From Iris pallida (Eukaryota > Streptophyta > Magnoliopsida > Asparagales > Iridaceae), in contig JANAVB010016199.1 of NCBI GenBank assembly GCA_029216955.1, positions 9,423,960 through 9,487,959 on the forward strand: a DNA stretch of 64,000 bases, given 5' to 3'. How positions within the stretch are numbered: position 1 is the first letter of the stretch; each line of letters opens with the position of its first letter. The notes under the pieces were generated by a model. It had not been told where the DNA came from. It made no database searches and saw nothing but the letters and a program-made list of their open reading frames with translations. Positions 11,841 through 22,700 of the stretch are shown here, one piece after another. The position numbers and the translations under genes were made by a program.

Positions 11841-12019
11841 CATCTTCCTCCTATTTCCTCCTCAGCCGAGCACTCTAAACTAAACCCTAGTTTCTACTTC
11901 CATATTTTCCAAGCCCCCATCTCCTTCCTCCTTAGTTCTAGAAGGCTCAAGAAGGTGTTCTCCACTCTTTTACTTATTCCTTTTGAGGTATATTTCTTCC
12001 TTTCTCACTTTTCAATTCC

Positions 12020-13232
12020 ATGGCTTCCAAACTCTTCAAGAAAAGGAAGGGAGAGTCTGCGGCTTCGTCTTTCACTTCGAAATATGAACCTATCAACGTG
12101 TTCAGTTCAGCTCGTCCTATCGATGACGAGGAATTTGACACGAATTTATTTCCATCTTTGGAAATATCCGAGTCTTGGTTTAACTCTTTTTGCTACCGAA
12201 AAATTTGCCCCGGGCGATCAGTTAATTTCACTATCTTCTCGAAGTATGCTTCCACGTTTGAACACTTAGGACTCCGGGATTTCTTTCAAACATCTAGTAA
12301 AATTTATGATAATGTCGTTAGTATGTTTTATTGTAATATGCAAGTAAAACACGATGGTAGCATTTACTCTTGCGTCACTGGAAAAGAAATTGAGTTTAAC
12401 TCGACTGATCTTAGTGAATACTTCCATTTGCCGGAAAAATGGCTAAGCACTTGTCGAGATAAACAAAGTCCAATTTCCTGCCGACGTGACTCTTAATTCT
12501 CTTAAAGATGATATGTGTCAACCGAACCCTATTCCTAGAGGCGGTAGTTTGTTTGCAAAGCACCTTAATCAAAATTTCTATGAACTCCATCGATTTGTTT
12601 ACTCGGTCTTACTTCCCAAGACGGGATCTACTGATGAGATCATGTTTTTCGAGTTGTCCGCCATGTATCATATCCATTTTGGAGTCAAATTTTCTGTCCC
12701 CAAGACCTTTATGTCTTAGATGATTAGTTATCGGAGGGTAGGCCGTAACCTCCTTTATCCCATGCATCTTGTGGTAATCTTTCGAAAGTTTGGAGTTGAT
12801 CTTGATATTTGTCCTATCTCTGGGTCACCTTCTGAGCTGACTAGGTCAAGGAAATATCCTCTACCACCACTTCCATCCGGTGCTGCTCCACCTCCACCTG
12901 ATCCAGTTGCTCCTACTCATGCTCATGCTGCTCCAGGATTTGATCCTCAGTTCTATAAGCGATTCGATGACTTTGTCACTCTTCAGAGACAACGTCAGCA
13001 TTCCTATGTTGATGCTGAGTTTCGCCATACTTCTCAGGCTCAGGTCTTGAGAATGGCATTACTGACATTCAGTGGTCGTTGGCGCATCATCCTACTGCAC
13101 CATTTCAGATCCTCCATCATCCTGGATTCGACGGACCGAGGCTTGGAAACTTTTGGATTCTTCGATTCGACGACAGCCTATATCGATCATCATCCTCCTG
13201 CTGATCCTGCTAACGATGACGTTGATATATGA
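12020..13232 (+). pseudogene. ORF3 of copia element B (plant-transposon-type domain protein)
   Basis: Reading starts at ATG 12020 (MASKLFKKRKGE), with a basic, NLS-like N-terminus. Next come FNSFCYRKICPG, VNFTIFSKY and SMFYCNMQV; after a frameshift near 12455-12475 come LNSLKDDMC, QNFYELHRFVYSVLLPK and GSTDEIMFFELSAMYH. A TAG at 12717-12719 interrupts, and the frame resumes with LYPMHLVVIFRKFGVDLD, a Pro-rich stretch (PPLPSGAAPPPPDP) and a polar tail. The same blocks in the same order occur in element A at 19227-20502. The domain resembles the family labelled 'putative plant transposon protein domain' found in many plant genomes. I see no signal peptide or membrane helix like those of an envelope protein. 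Function is unknown. Confidence 0.7.
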
Positions 13233-13665
13233 TTTGGGCTTTAGTTTTGCATTTTGTTGATGTTATTTGCTGATGATGATCATGTAGTAGTGACACTTTT
13301 GTTTACAGTTAGACTTATGTAGTAGTCTAAACTCTTTTGGTATGCATCTTTATTTCAGTCGTATTTGAGTTTATGTTATTTTCAGTTTCCATTTCTCATA
13401 TTCCTTTTGCACTGCTACTACTAGTTCTGCTGAGTTATGACTTGTTTTATTTTTATTATTTTGTGGATATTACTCTGTCTGCTTCTTTGTTATTGTTGGC
13501 TTGTTGGCTTCACATATTACGGGAGAGCCACATTTTGCGTACTTGATAAAGGGAGAGAAAGAGCTATACAAAAAAAATTTAGTGAACAATCCGAACAAGT
13601 CAGGTATATATTTTCAAAAGTTCTATATTAGTTATATTTTGGTATAGACTTATAGTTTGTCAATT

Positions 13666-13682
13666 ATCAAAATGGGGGAGAT
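13666..13682 (+). promoter_or_regulatory. Polypurine tract of element B
   Basis: AAAATGGGGGAGAT lies directly before the 3' LTR, where plus-strand DNA synthesis is primed. The preceding CAATTATCAA is shared with element A (complement of 18785-18805), which supports a common clade. Confidence 0.8.
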
Positions 13683-14759
13683 TATTGGCCCATTGGCAAA
13701 TGGTCAAACCTGATTTTGATAATCAATGATAACTTTGGTCGATAGGCAAAATATACGAACTGCTACAGGTTACATGAATTGATACCAAGAACGTCTGTCT
13801 ACATCCCACTACTACAAGAAACATTGCATCATCATCCAAATGCAATCTTATTGGAATTCAGATCGAGTCATTTTATATTTTCTTTTGTATTTTCAATTTT
13901 ATTGAGTCTAGAAAATATAAATGTAAGCTCGTTCGGAATTATACTGGCTTAGGTTATTCCTAGTCCAAAATTCCAAATAAGCCTACATATCTATCCCAAA
14001 TATCCCACATATCCAAATAGCCCAAAACCTATACATTTTTGGCCCATTCAAATTGAGTTCCGACCTACCAGAACTCTGGCAGAACTCGGACTAGGTTCCG
14101 TCTGAGTTCTGACCGAGTTCGGTCAGGGCAATTTGAATTTTTGTTCCCACCAAATCTGCTAGGAATGTTCGTATGCGATATTCTAGCATCCAAACTTTGC
14201 CCAAACTCTGTCCGAGTTCGATTCCCAAAAATACTATAAATAGAGAAGGATTTTCATATTTCTAAATTAACTCATTCACTCTTCTCTCTGTCTATTATAA
14301 AGTGTTTTTCCAGCGCTCTAAAGCTTTCAAATCTCGCCTATACCGCTGTTAGCCAAAGCCAGTACAGTTCTATTCGATCTAGTGTTTTGGTTCAGAAGAG
14401 TTGTATCAGATGTTGCAATTCATAAAACATTCCAATTTTCGAAATCAGTTTGTTGGAGTCGATTGTGCACTCGTCACCAAGGTACGGTGTTGTAAAGAGA
14501 CGGTAAGCTCTCATTTAGCTTGTGAATAATGGATTAACAGCGAGCAAGAGTACTCGTGACTAAACTAGTCCTCCTAGAGGAAAATCAGTATACATCGCGG
14601 TGTTCACTGAGTTTGATTATCTGTCTCTTGCTTATTGCATTTATTTATTGTCTCTTATATTTGCCATAGTTTCTAACTGCTAAATTTTAATTGGTGATTA
14701 TTTTCGCTGCACACGCACACACTCTATTCACCCCTCTAGAGGTGCTCAACGGTCCTACG
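13683..14759 (+). repeat. 3' LTR of copia element B
   Basis: It begins TATTGGCCC (TGTTGACCC in the other copy) and carries the same TATA box region (CTATAAATAGAGAAGG, about 14233-14248) and GAGTTC palindromes (about 14085-14125). It ends CTCAACGGTCCTACG. The end is set by the CTCCT that follows, which matches the 5' flank. If the true end is the more usual CA at 14748, the duplication would be absent. Confidence 0.75.
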
Positions 14760-14764
14760 CTCCT

Positions 14765-17700
14765 TTCTACCTATAAGCAATCTATACAATCCGTACAAGT
14801 ATGCATATCTGTGGCGTAAAGGTCGAGGCTGAACTAGATGGCTACATAAACCTATTTGTCATCCTTCTAGTCCTATCCTTTTATAGGTCTTTTCAAGACT
14901 AGTCTTACCATGTATAGAGATAGTCGTCTTTTCTAACTTATTTCTTCTTACTCTATTCACATATCATCCTAATAGTAATTTCTCTAGTATTTTTATGATA
15001 GGCCCTATCTTAGGCAAAAGATAGCAGGATTTGGTCTAATGTTTTCATGGTTGCTTGTTAGGATTAGGTTTTATACTGAACTATATTCTAACTTATTCCT
15101 TGGAAAAGTATCTATGAAATTCTACCCACCATAATTATTTACCTAGTCTTGTAATCATGGATTCCTATCTTCTTCAAATAAATTAAAAAATTTCATACAA
15201 TAATAAGTTCTATACAGACTTAGGTCCAGCCTTAAATACAAGAATTACCAAACCATTCTATTCATACCATAAGTCTCTAATCTATCATATCTGGTTGGGC
15301 AGGTGTAGAAATGCCTATCAATCGACTAAAAGTGATTTTCTACCAACTAAAACTCCTATAAAATAGATTGTCACTCCATTTTAGTTGGTCTTCCTAGTAT
15401 AGTTGTTCTACCCTACTCGTAGATACCTTAGATAATCATCCTCCTAAGAAATTTTACTAATATAGCTTCTATCCTAGGATAAAAAATAATCAAAACTACC
15501 TCAACTAGTCCGAGTATTGATGGAACACCTTGTTCATCAAATACATAAATACCACAGGTGCATTTGTCAGTCAAAAAGGCATCAACAAACTGGTAGTGGC
15601 GGTAGCGGATCCCGAGTGCTGTCCTTGGAATATCCTCTTTTCGCATCGTCCCTGATGGTATCCCGATCTTAAGTTAATAAAATATACCTTTGCTTATGCC
15701 AACCGGTTGAACCAGTCGATGGTGAACTATACTTCGAGTTACTAGAACGATCTTGGGCTTCAAATGATTAATCAGTCTAAAAATGATGATCACCGGCTCA
15801 TTCCAAAGCATAAACTATCTATCAGGATTTTCTAAGAATGAGACTAGCTAATCTTTAATGTCATGGTATAACTTAAAGTACCTTAGAGGTCATATATCTC
15901 GATTTCAACCAATTCTCCACTTTTGTGGCTTGGGTTTTCTCCAATCGTCTCTCCTAGCAATATGGTATTTTTATGCTAAAATTTGGTATGCTATATCCTA
16001 ATCCTTCTATGCTTGTCTACTAGGTAATGGGCAAGCTAATGCTAGATAATACTTATATATGATTCCTTGACAATCACTTACCTATCGACCGATCTTCTGG
16101 TCATTGTTGGTCCTTTCAAGCTATTTCTCCTATGTATAAAACTATATCTAGTCTAACATCGTCTTTGCCATTCTTCAAACAAATATTCCTAGATCGACAC
16201 CATGGCTCAACCTATCATCACGCATCAGTTTGATTCATTCTCTTGATAAGAATCTCCATAGTAAAAATCCTTCAGGTCATTGTTCGAGATAACTTTACAT
16301 ATGCATATCATATGTTTTCTATATCCTTCAATAAACATTTTCTAAACCGTATTGCAACCTTAAAATGTATTTAAGGACTCCACAGTACCTTATCGAATCA
16401 TCATATCCACAATAAGACTTGAATTCTTTCAACTACAGTCTTTCATGGGGGTGGTCATATTCTAATTAGGAAACTGCATCCAACTCTAAAATTCTACCAT
16501 ATATTCTACCAATCACTTCATTCATTATGAATAGAAACATAACTTGCCTTCCTTACTAATTCTCACTTAAACCGTGCTATACCTCTAGGCCCTCTTTATA
16601 TAATATCTCTATATCATCGGTGGATGATAGAATGGGTGTATCCAATTGATGCTAGAATCTCCCGTTAGGGTTAACTCTCCGATAAGAATTCTATTTTGCT
16701 AGTCTGATCTACTCAGTCTATCTAGTTGAAACGTCTATCCAAACCCTTACTTCCTTAGACAACTAATTCATTTTTAAAACACTTTTATAAACTACGTTCT
16801 ATCAAAGGATGGAATATAATCCATATGGTTCATCAAGCACGAGTATTCGTCCTTCCGAAATAGGAAAATATGAGAGTCCAATACAAGAAGTTAAAGAAGG
16901 ATGATCGACTTCAATTATGAGTTCCAAAGGCGATGGATAAAAAAGCAAATGGATTTTCAAAGCAATGTGGATTGAGATCCTAATACAATATCCTATTGTA
17001 GGCACGCTCGGCACAGTAACGTAACCGAAATGATATGCTCTGACCTGCATGGGCCACCACAAAGGCCACAATCCTAGCCTTAAGGGTAGCTCGTACTTTA
17101 GGCTTAGCTCCTAGGTCCAGTTCAAGTCCTGCGGAATATGGGAGGCACTAAAAGTCCTATATTTTCTACAAACTCATCTGCTACAAGTGTGCCCTTAGTA
17201 CCCTTGTACTATATAGGGCACAATTGAATAAAATCCTTCACAGCTGCATAATAGCGGCTCTCTCTAGTGCTGCTACGACTGTTTGTTGGAAACTCTGCAT
17301 GCACTACCTCATCACTTTAGTCTGCTCCCTCTGAGTATCATCAATCTACTAATCATCCCATAAATTTGTGCTCCTTCCACTGGTGTCCACCTTGAGATGG
17401 GGGTGGAGTCAAAGAATTTGATGTCTTTGAAGATTTAGATGTTGAGTCTCTAACGTTGGTGGTGGTTTGGGCTTGGATGGTATGCTTAGTATCAACCATT
17501 CTAAAAAAAATGTTAAAGTAAGAATTAGCTACCCTTAAAATAGAAAATTTTTAAACTATGCAAACACCAAAGGAAACTTAAGGTACCTATAAACAAAATT
17601 CATCATCATTGGCCTAAATCCCATGTGTGATTGCGCATTGATTTCCTAATCTTTTTCCTTAAATCCTTATTTGTATGCTCCTAGTGGTACAACTATTCTA

Positions 17701-17835
17701 AGTACCGTTGCAATAGCACACTATTTTATGAATCTATACCTACATAGGCCACCATAAAAAATAGTCACGACTTGCTCCAAATAATTAGGTACGAGTATGT
17801 AGCCAAGTCCAGCCTACGCCACAGAATTGATGGTA
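14765..17835 (-). other. Decayed interior of Ty3/gypsy element E
   Basis: This stretch lies between copia elements B and A and carries at least one minus-strand Ty3/gypsy RT block (15428-15735). The rest has only short frames. A minus-strand frame at 16802-17071 may be degraded gag/protease, but no diagnostic motif is left. I see no host gene. Confidence 0.45.
15428..15735 (-). pseudogene. Ty3/gypsy reverse transcriptase fragment of element E
   Basis: Minus-strand frames read INLRSGYHQ (about 15660-15690), then RKEDIPRTALGIRYRHYQFV. These are the conserved palm/fingers blocks of Ty3/gypsy RT (usual form DLRSGYHQ and EEDIPKTAFRTRYGHYEF). Two frames are needed and the catalytic FIDD region has decayed (VLIIFYPRIEAIL). 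It is on the same strand and in the same order as the integrase tail at 8015-8305, so both are read here as one element split by copia element B. Confidence 0.75.
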
Positions 17836-17840
17836 GTACG
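17836..17840. repeat. Target-site duplication of element A (left)
   Basis: GTACG directly precedes the left LTR. The identical GTACG follows the right LTR at 27201-27205. Confidence 0.9.
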
Positions 17841-18784
17841 TGAAGAACAGATGGCAACTCTAGAGGGGGGTGAATAGAGTTTATAACAATAATAGCCAAT
17901 TAAAAATTAAACTCTTTCACAAGCTGAAAGTAATCAGAGTAAATACAAAAATAAATAAGGAGCAAGAAAGCATACGCAAACACATCCGATTTTTAACCTG
18001 GTTTCCCTCGTGGAGGACTAGTCCAGGCCTGAGAACTCTAGCTCAGGATTAAATCTACTATTTGTGAAATAGTAGTTACACCGCGTGCCTTTTCTTCAGA
18101 AGAGCACGTCAACTTCTTACAAAGATCGCAGTGGCGATGCTTGGAATTTTCCAAGCGACTTCTTGAACTCTTGCACAAACTCCTAACTGAAAAGTACTGA
18201 GCACTTGAGACTTAGGGAGCTTGTGGCTAGTAGATGAAGAAGGGTATGGCTTGTATAGAGCTTTAGAGAGAAGAGAAGAGAAGATTGGATGATTGAAAAT
18301 GAGAGAATTCATGGCCTATTTATAGGATACCAGGTAGGCAAAATTCGGCCAGAATTCTGGTTAGAATATTCAAAAAATTTGGCCGTTGGACAACTTGCAA
18401 CCAGCCAACCCTAAAAATTAGGGTCCTGATTTTTAGGAGGCAGAGTTCGGCCCGAACTCTGTGTGGAGGCAGAGTTCGGCCCGAACTCTGTCTCCAGAGC
18501 ACAGAATGGGTCCAATTTGTAAATGGGCTTATTTAGATTTTTGTGGAGCTTTTGATTTGGGGTATGGGTATAGGTTAAGTCTCAGATGCTCAGCACAGCT
18601 CAGTTTACATAAGTCTAGACTCAATAAAATTGTAAAATACAGACTCAAAAAATATGTTGTATTACAAGTACAAGCTGTCGTCTGGCTTGTACTGAATGTA
18701 ATCTTCATGTGTCGTATTGAATTATCACAAGTATCATATAGTCAATTCTATCAATATTTGGTTGACTGTGATTTTGTGTCAACA
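17841..18784 (-). repeat. 3' LTR of element A
   Basis: It runs from TGAAGAACAG to TGTGTCAACA (plus-strand reading), so on the minus strand it begins TGTTGACAC and ends TTCTTCA. The minus-strand TATA box CTATAAATAG lies near 18313-18322. Two copies of CAGAGTTCGG-CCGAACTCTG lie about 130-180 bp upstream of it (18443-18491). Confidence 0.95.
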
Positions 18785-18800
18785 ATCTCCCCAATATTGA
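18785..18800 (-). promoter_or_regulatory. Polypurine tract of element A
   Basis: The minus-strand reading ATATTGGGGAGAT abuts the 3' LTR. It is closely related to the tract of element B. Confidence 0.8.
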
Positions 18801-19226
18801 TAATTGACAAAATAATATTTGTATATTCAATATTTATATCTGGACACATTTAAGAGCAATGGCGTAGCTCCCCCGTAATCAGTGCCGAGCTAGCAATAGC
18901 TCCCCCGTAAATAATGCTATGTTCCTGTTGTCCATTCTTTTCCCAAAGCACATATACATAATGATAGAAAATGAATATAGCAAAGCAAATATTTCTCCCC
19001 TTTTTGACATTTATCAAAAAACATATGAAATAATAACTGGCAAGCACACTAATAGATGATATTGCATAGAAACTGATAAAACTACCGAATGTCTCAAGAG
19101 TCACAAATAAGAAATAAGTCTACTACAATCAAAGTACATAAAAGCAACTACATCAACTAAAATCTAAAATGCAGAAAACATAAACTACGATCCTTAGTAG
19201 CAGCAGCAAGTAGAAATCTATATCCA

Positions 19227-20502
19227 TCATCGAGCTCGTGAAGGCCCAGCGTTGTCGGATGGATCAGTGAAGGAACGACGAGGGTCCACGAAGGCCGCAT
19301 CCAGATCCAAGTAGCGGATAATCCAAGGGTCATCGATACGATATCCATCGCGAGCAGGGTCCCGCTCCATAGGAATAGGCATAGAAGGATGCCGGGACAT
19401 GGAGTACCGAATGTCGTGTAGTGAGTTGCTGATGGCACTCATCTGCAGGGTGGTCCGGTAGTCAAGCTGAGTCCAGCGATCATCCTCTAAAGTGAATCGA
19501 TCACGGAGCATAGTCTGGAGTGACTCAAGAGTAGCAGGAGGAGGAGGAGGATCCTGTCCAAGAGGAGGGGCATCGGGCTCATCGTCAGAGTGCTCGGACA
19601 CAACAGATGAGCCAACTGCTGCCTGAAGCCGCCGTGCCTTAGAGAGGAAGGCAGGGGCAGGTAGGAACTGGCACTCATCAAGAGGTATATGAAAAGCACG
19701 AAGGAGCATAGAAAGATAAAGAGCATAAAATCAAGGATCTTGGTTTCTTCCTAGCATTAATCATCCAGTCCATCATGGTACGTGGAAGATTAAATGGAAC
19801 ATGAAAGTGGAGATGATACAAAGCCGAGATTTCAAAGTAGGTAACCTCATCGGTGGATCCCGCTTTGGACAGAATAGTGTTAAATATAATCCAATGAAGT
19901 TCATAAAAATAGGGATTGAGAAATTTGGCCAAAAGCTTGCGAGGACGTGTGTTAGGGGTACACAAGTCGTCCTTAAAGCTTTCGAGGGAAGACCCATCGA
20001 GAAATTGAAACGTTCGAGCTTCAACAAGTTTTTTCCATGAGTTTGGCTCCGGGAGTTCAAGGTGTTCAGCCAAGTCGAAATCATCGAAAGAAATATCAAT
20101 GCCCGTAACCCGTGAAAAAATATGTGTATCATCATGAGTTAGGTTGCAATAGAATATTTGTATAGCATTGCGATATATAACCGAGTTGGTGGTGACAAGT
20201 TCATCAAGACAAAGATCATGAAAGATTGAATCATATTGTGAAAAAATAATAAAATTGATAGGATGACCCGCAAACACCGGACGTGTCCGAAAATCACTAA
20301 ACCATACATTGGAAGCATCAAGTGATACAAATATTCGGTCGTCATACGTGTTGGGGTCGAGTGGACGAGGTGGGTTGAACAACGGGTGGATAGGTGGTTG
20401 ATTGGGTTGTTCAACGGACGGTTCAACACGAGGAGGAGCATTCGAAGAGGACGCACCCTCGGTTCGAAGTCTCTTCCCTCTATTGAACAATCGTGGAGCC
20501 AT
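19227..20502 (-). pseudogene. ORF3 of copia element A (plant-transposon-type domain protein)
   Basis: The start at 20502 gives MAPRLFNRGKRLRTEG, basic and then acidic/Pro-rich. Conserved blocks are WFSDFRTRPVFAGHPINF, FIIFSQYDSIF, IQIFYCNL, FSRVTGIDISFDDFDLAEHL, LESFKDDLC, NPYFYELHWIIFNTILSK, GSTDEVTYFEISALYHLH and LPRTMMDWMINARKK. One frameshift near 19710-19725 leads to a second segment (MLLRAFHIPLDECQ, a Pro-rich QDPPPPPATLE, a polar tail) ending at 19227. Together this is about 420 codons. It is related to element B's ORF3 along its length and, like B's, lies in sense between RNase H and the polypurine tract. I see no signal peptide, transmembrane segment or catalytic motif. It occupies the env-like position but does not look like an envelope protein. 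The function is unknown. Confidence 0.75.
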
Positions 20503-20760
20503 GAAATAATAAAGACAATTGAGGAAATTGAGATGGAAAGAAGTGTTGAAATATACCTCAATGTGATGATGAAAGATGAAGGAGAATGGTGAGAGAAACC
20601 TTCTCCTTGAATTTTGAGAAGAGATATGCTCTAGGAAGAAAGAACTAGGGTTAGGGTTTGGAGAAATATAGTTTGGAGAAGTTTAGAAGGTGGCAATGGA
20701 AGAGAGAGAAGAGGGGAACCCAAATATTTATGTAAGGGTTTGAATGGTCGGAACAGATGT
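20503..20760 (-). promoter_or_regulatory. Leader and putative TATA box of ORF3 in element A
   Basis: On the minus strand a TATA-like CATAAATATTTG (20721-20733) precedes AAACCCTAACCCTAG and a pyrimidine-rich leader, then TTGAGGTATATTTC about 50 nt before the ORF3 ATG. Element B has TATAAAT, AAACCCTAG, a similar leader and the same TTGAGGTATATTTC before its ORF3. An alternative reading of AG-GTATAT is a 5' splice site. Confidence 0.45.
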
Positions 20761-20950
20761 GGACCATTGATTAAGTGAGAGAGACCAAAAGAATATGATA
20801 CATGTACAAAATTGAGAAAAACTGAGAAAAAAATCAACGCTGAATGAAAGTGAAGTTGGAAAATCTGTATTTTAGCATGTGATAAATAAAAATAAACCAT
20901 GTAATAAACAAGGAATTATGCCATAATTCAATATTTTGAAGCTACCATGG

Positions 20951-21061
20951 GTTAGCTGCAGGGGCCGGATCTCAGCTAGCGGTAGTCCTGAGGACTAGTG
21001 CACCGTGTCGCTTAGGCTTTTATGCTTTGTTGTCAGAAGGACCCTTTCGGCTTGTACCCAT
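20951..21061 (-). promoter_or_regulatory. Conserved non-coding block between pol and ORF3 (element A copy)
   Basis: The complement begins GGGTACAAGCCGAAAGGG and ends CCGGCCCCTGCAGCTAACC. It aligns with 11527-11635 of element B. A six-pair hairpin TAGTCC-TCA-GGACTA and a six-pair hairpin TAGCTG/CAGCTA around AGATCCGGCCCC can form. The block starts about 50 nt after the RNase H stop. Confidence 0.6.
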
Positions 21062-21113
21062 AGCAATTTCATCATAAAGAATCAAGACATACTCGATATT
21101 TACGCAGGTTATT

Positions 21114-22700
21114 TTAATAAATAACAGCTTCATCCAAAATTCCAAGTTCACGACAGAGAAAATTGAAACGCTCTTCGGATAGTGGTTTTGTAAAGAAATC
21201 TGCTAGCTGATGATCGGTGTCAATAAATTCTAAGTTAATAGTGTCATTTTGTTGATGATCACGCAAAAAGTGGTGACGTATTTCAATGTGTTTCGTGCGT
21301 GAGTGACATATGGGGTTCTTAGTGAGATTTACAGCACTAGTGTTGTCACAAAAGATTGGAATGTGCATAAAAGATAAGTTGTAGTCTTCAAAGGTTTGCT
21401 TCATCCACAGAATTTGTGCACAACAACGCTCGGCTGCGATGTATTCAGCTTTTGTTGTGGATAGTGCGACAGAATTCTGCTTCTTGCTAAACCAAGAGAC
21501 TAGAGCCTTTCCTAATAAATGATACGTGCCACTTGTACTTTTACGGTCGACCTTGCATCCGACAAAATCGGCATCAGAGTAACCAATGAGGTCAAATGAT
21601 GTTGATTTGGGATACCATAGGCCCACTGTAACCGTACCCTTAAGGTATCGAAAGATACGCTTAACAGCGGTCATGTGTGATTCCTTAGGATTAGCTTGAT
21701 ATCTAGCACACAGGCAAACGCTAAACATAATATCAAGGCGACTAGCAGTTAAATAAAGTAGACTGCCTATCATACCTCGATACTTATGTTGATCCACAGG
21801 TTTGCCGCTTTCATCTGGTTCTAGTTTAGTTGTAGTAGCCATTGGAGTGCTGATAGGTTTGACGTTGTCAAGGTCGAATTTCTTCAACATGTCCTTTGTA
21901 TACTTTGACTGACAGATGAAAGTTCTATTTGATGTTTGTTTGACTTGTAGTCCAAGAAAGTAGTTGAGCTCCCCCATCATGCTCATCTCAAACTCGGTCT
22001 GCATACACTTAGCAAAATCTTGACAGAGAGTTTCATTAGTAGAACCAAATATAATATCATCAACGTATATTTGTACTAGGAGAATAGTGTCTTTGAAAGA
22101 TTTTATGAAAAGTGTGGTGTCAATTTTCCTTTTTGAAAAACCTTTTTCAAGTAAGAAATTGCTTAGTCATTCATACCAAGCTCTAGGGGCTTGTTTGAGG
22201 CCATATAGCGCTTTCTTCAGCTTGAAAACATGGTCGAGAAATTTGTGATTTTCAAAACCAGGGGTTGTTTTACATAAACTTTCTCCTTAATAAATCCATT
22301 CAAGAAAGCACTTTTAACATCCATTTGAAATAATTTGAAATTTTGAAAATTAGCAAATGCGCAAAGCATCCGAATGGATTCCAATCTCGCAACAGGAGCA
22401 TATGTCTCATCGTAGTCGATACCTTCCTCTTGGTTGTATCCTTGAGCTACTAGACGAGCTTTGTTGCGTGTAACTGAACCATCTTCATTTACTTTGTTTC
22501 TAAAAACCCATTTAGTACCAATAATCGAGTGATTTGCCGGTCTAGGAACGAGTTCCCATACTTGGCTCATCTCGAATTGGTTGAGTTCCTCTTGCATGGC
22601 AGAAATCCAAAATTCATCATTAAAAGCTTCTAAAATGTTTTTCGGCTCAATTTGTGAAATGAAGGCAGTACTAGCAATGGAGTCTCTTAATGATGATCTA
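21114..22700 (-). pseudogene. Copia reverse transcriptase/RNase H of element A, broken
   Basis: Blocks in order on the minus strand: AMQEELNQFEMSQVWELV (about 22600), TKWVFRNKVNEDG, KARLVAQGYNQEEGIDYDET, FQMDVKSAFLNG, then AWYE followed by a TGA near 22164, then IYVDDIIFGSTN (about 22040-22075) with the catalytic DD, FEMSMMGELNYFLGLQVKQ, and RNase H with YSDADFVGC, ALSTTKAEY and TKHIEIRHHFLRDHQQ, ending LADFFTKPL and a stop at 21114. The RNase H part is intact over 296 codons. The stop at AWYE (TGC in element B) and a frame change near 22217 break RT. Confidence 0.92.

Larger units (their letters stand above)
8522..14759 (+). mobile_element. Ty1/copia LTR retrotransposon B with third ORF (internally deleted)
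   Basis: Two LTRs (8522-about 9609 and 13683-14759) flank gag, reverse transcriptase/RNase H and a third ORF in the order gag-RT-RNase H-ORF3. The polypurine tract AAAATGGGGGAGAT precedes the 3' LTR. The flanks CTCCT (8517-8521) and CTCCT (14760-14764) fit a 5-bp target-site duplication, if the last LTR base has mutated from CA to CG. About 3 kb of gag end, protease and integrase is deleted relative to element A. The LTRs differ at roughly 10-15% of sites in the parts I aligned by eye, so B is older than A. It is inserted in element E. Confidence 0.85.

Noticed and set aside
19227..20502. ORF3 as a retroviral-type envelope gene
   Set aside because: The position fits, but there is no signal peptide, transmembrane helix or cleavage site, and the sequence resembles a plant transposon-associated domain.
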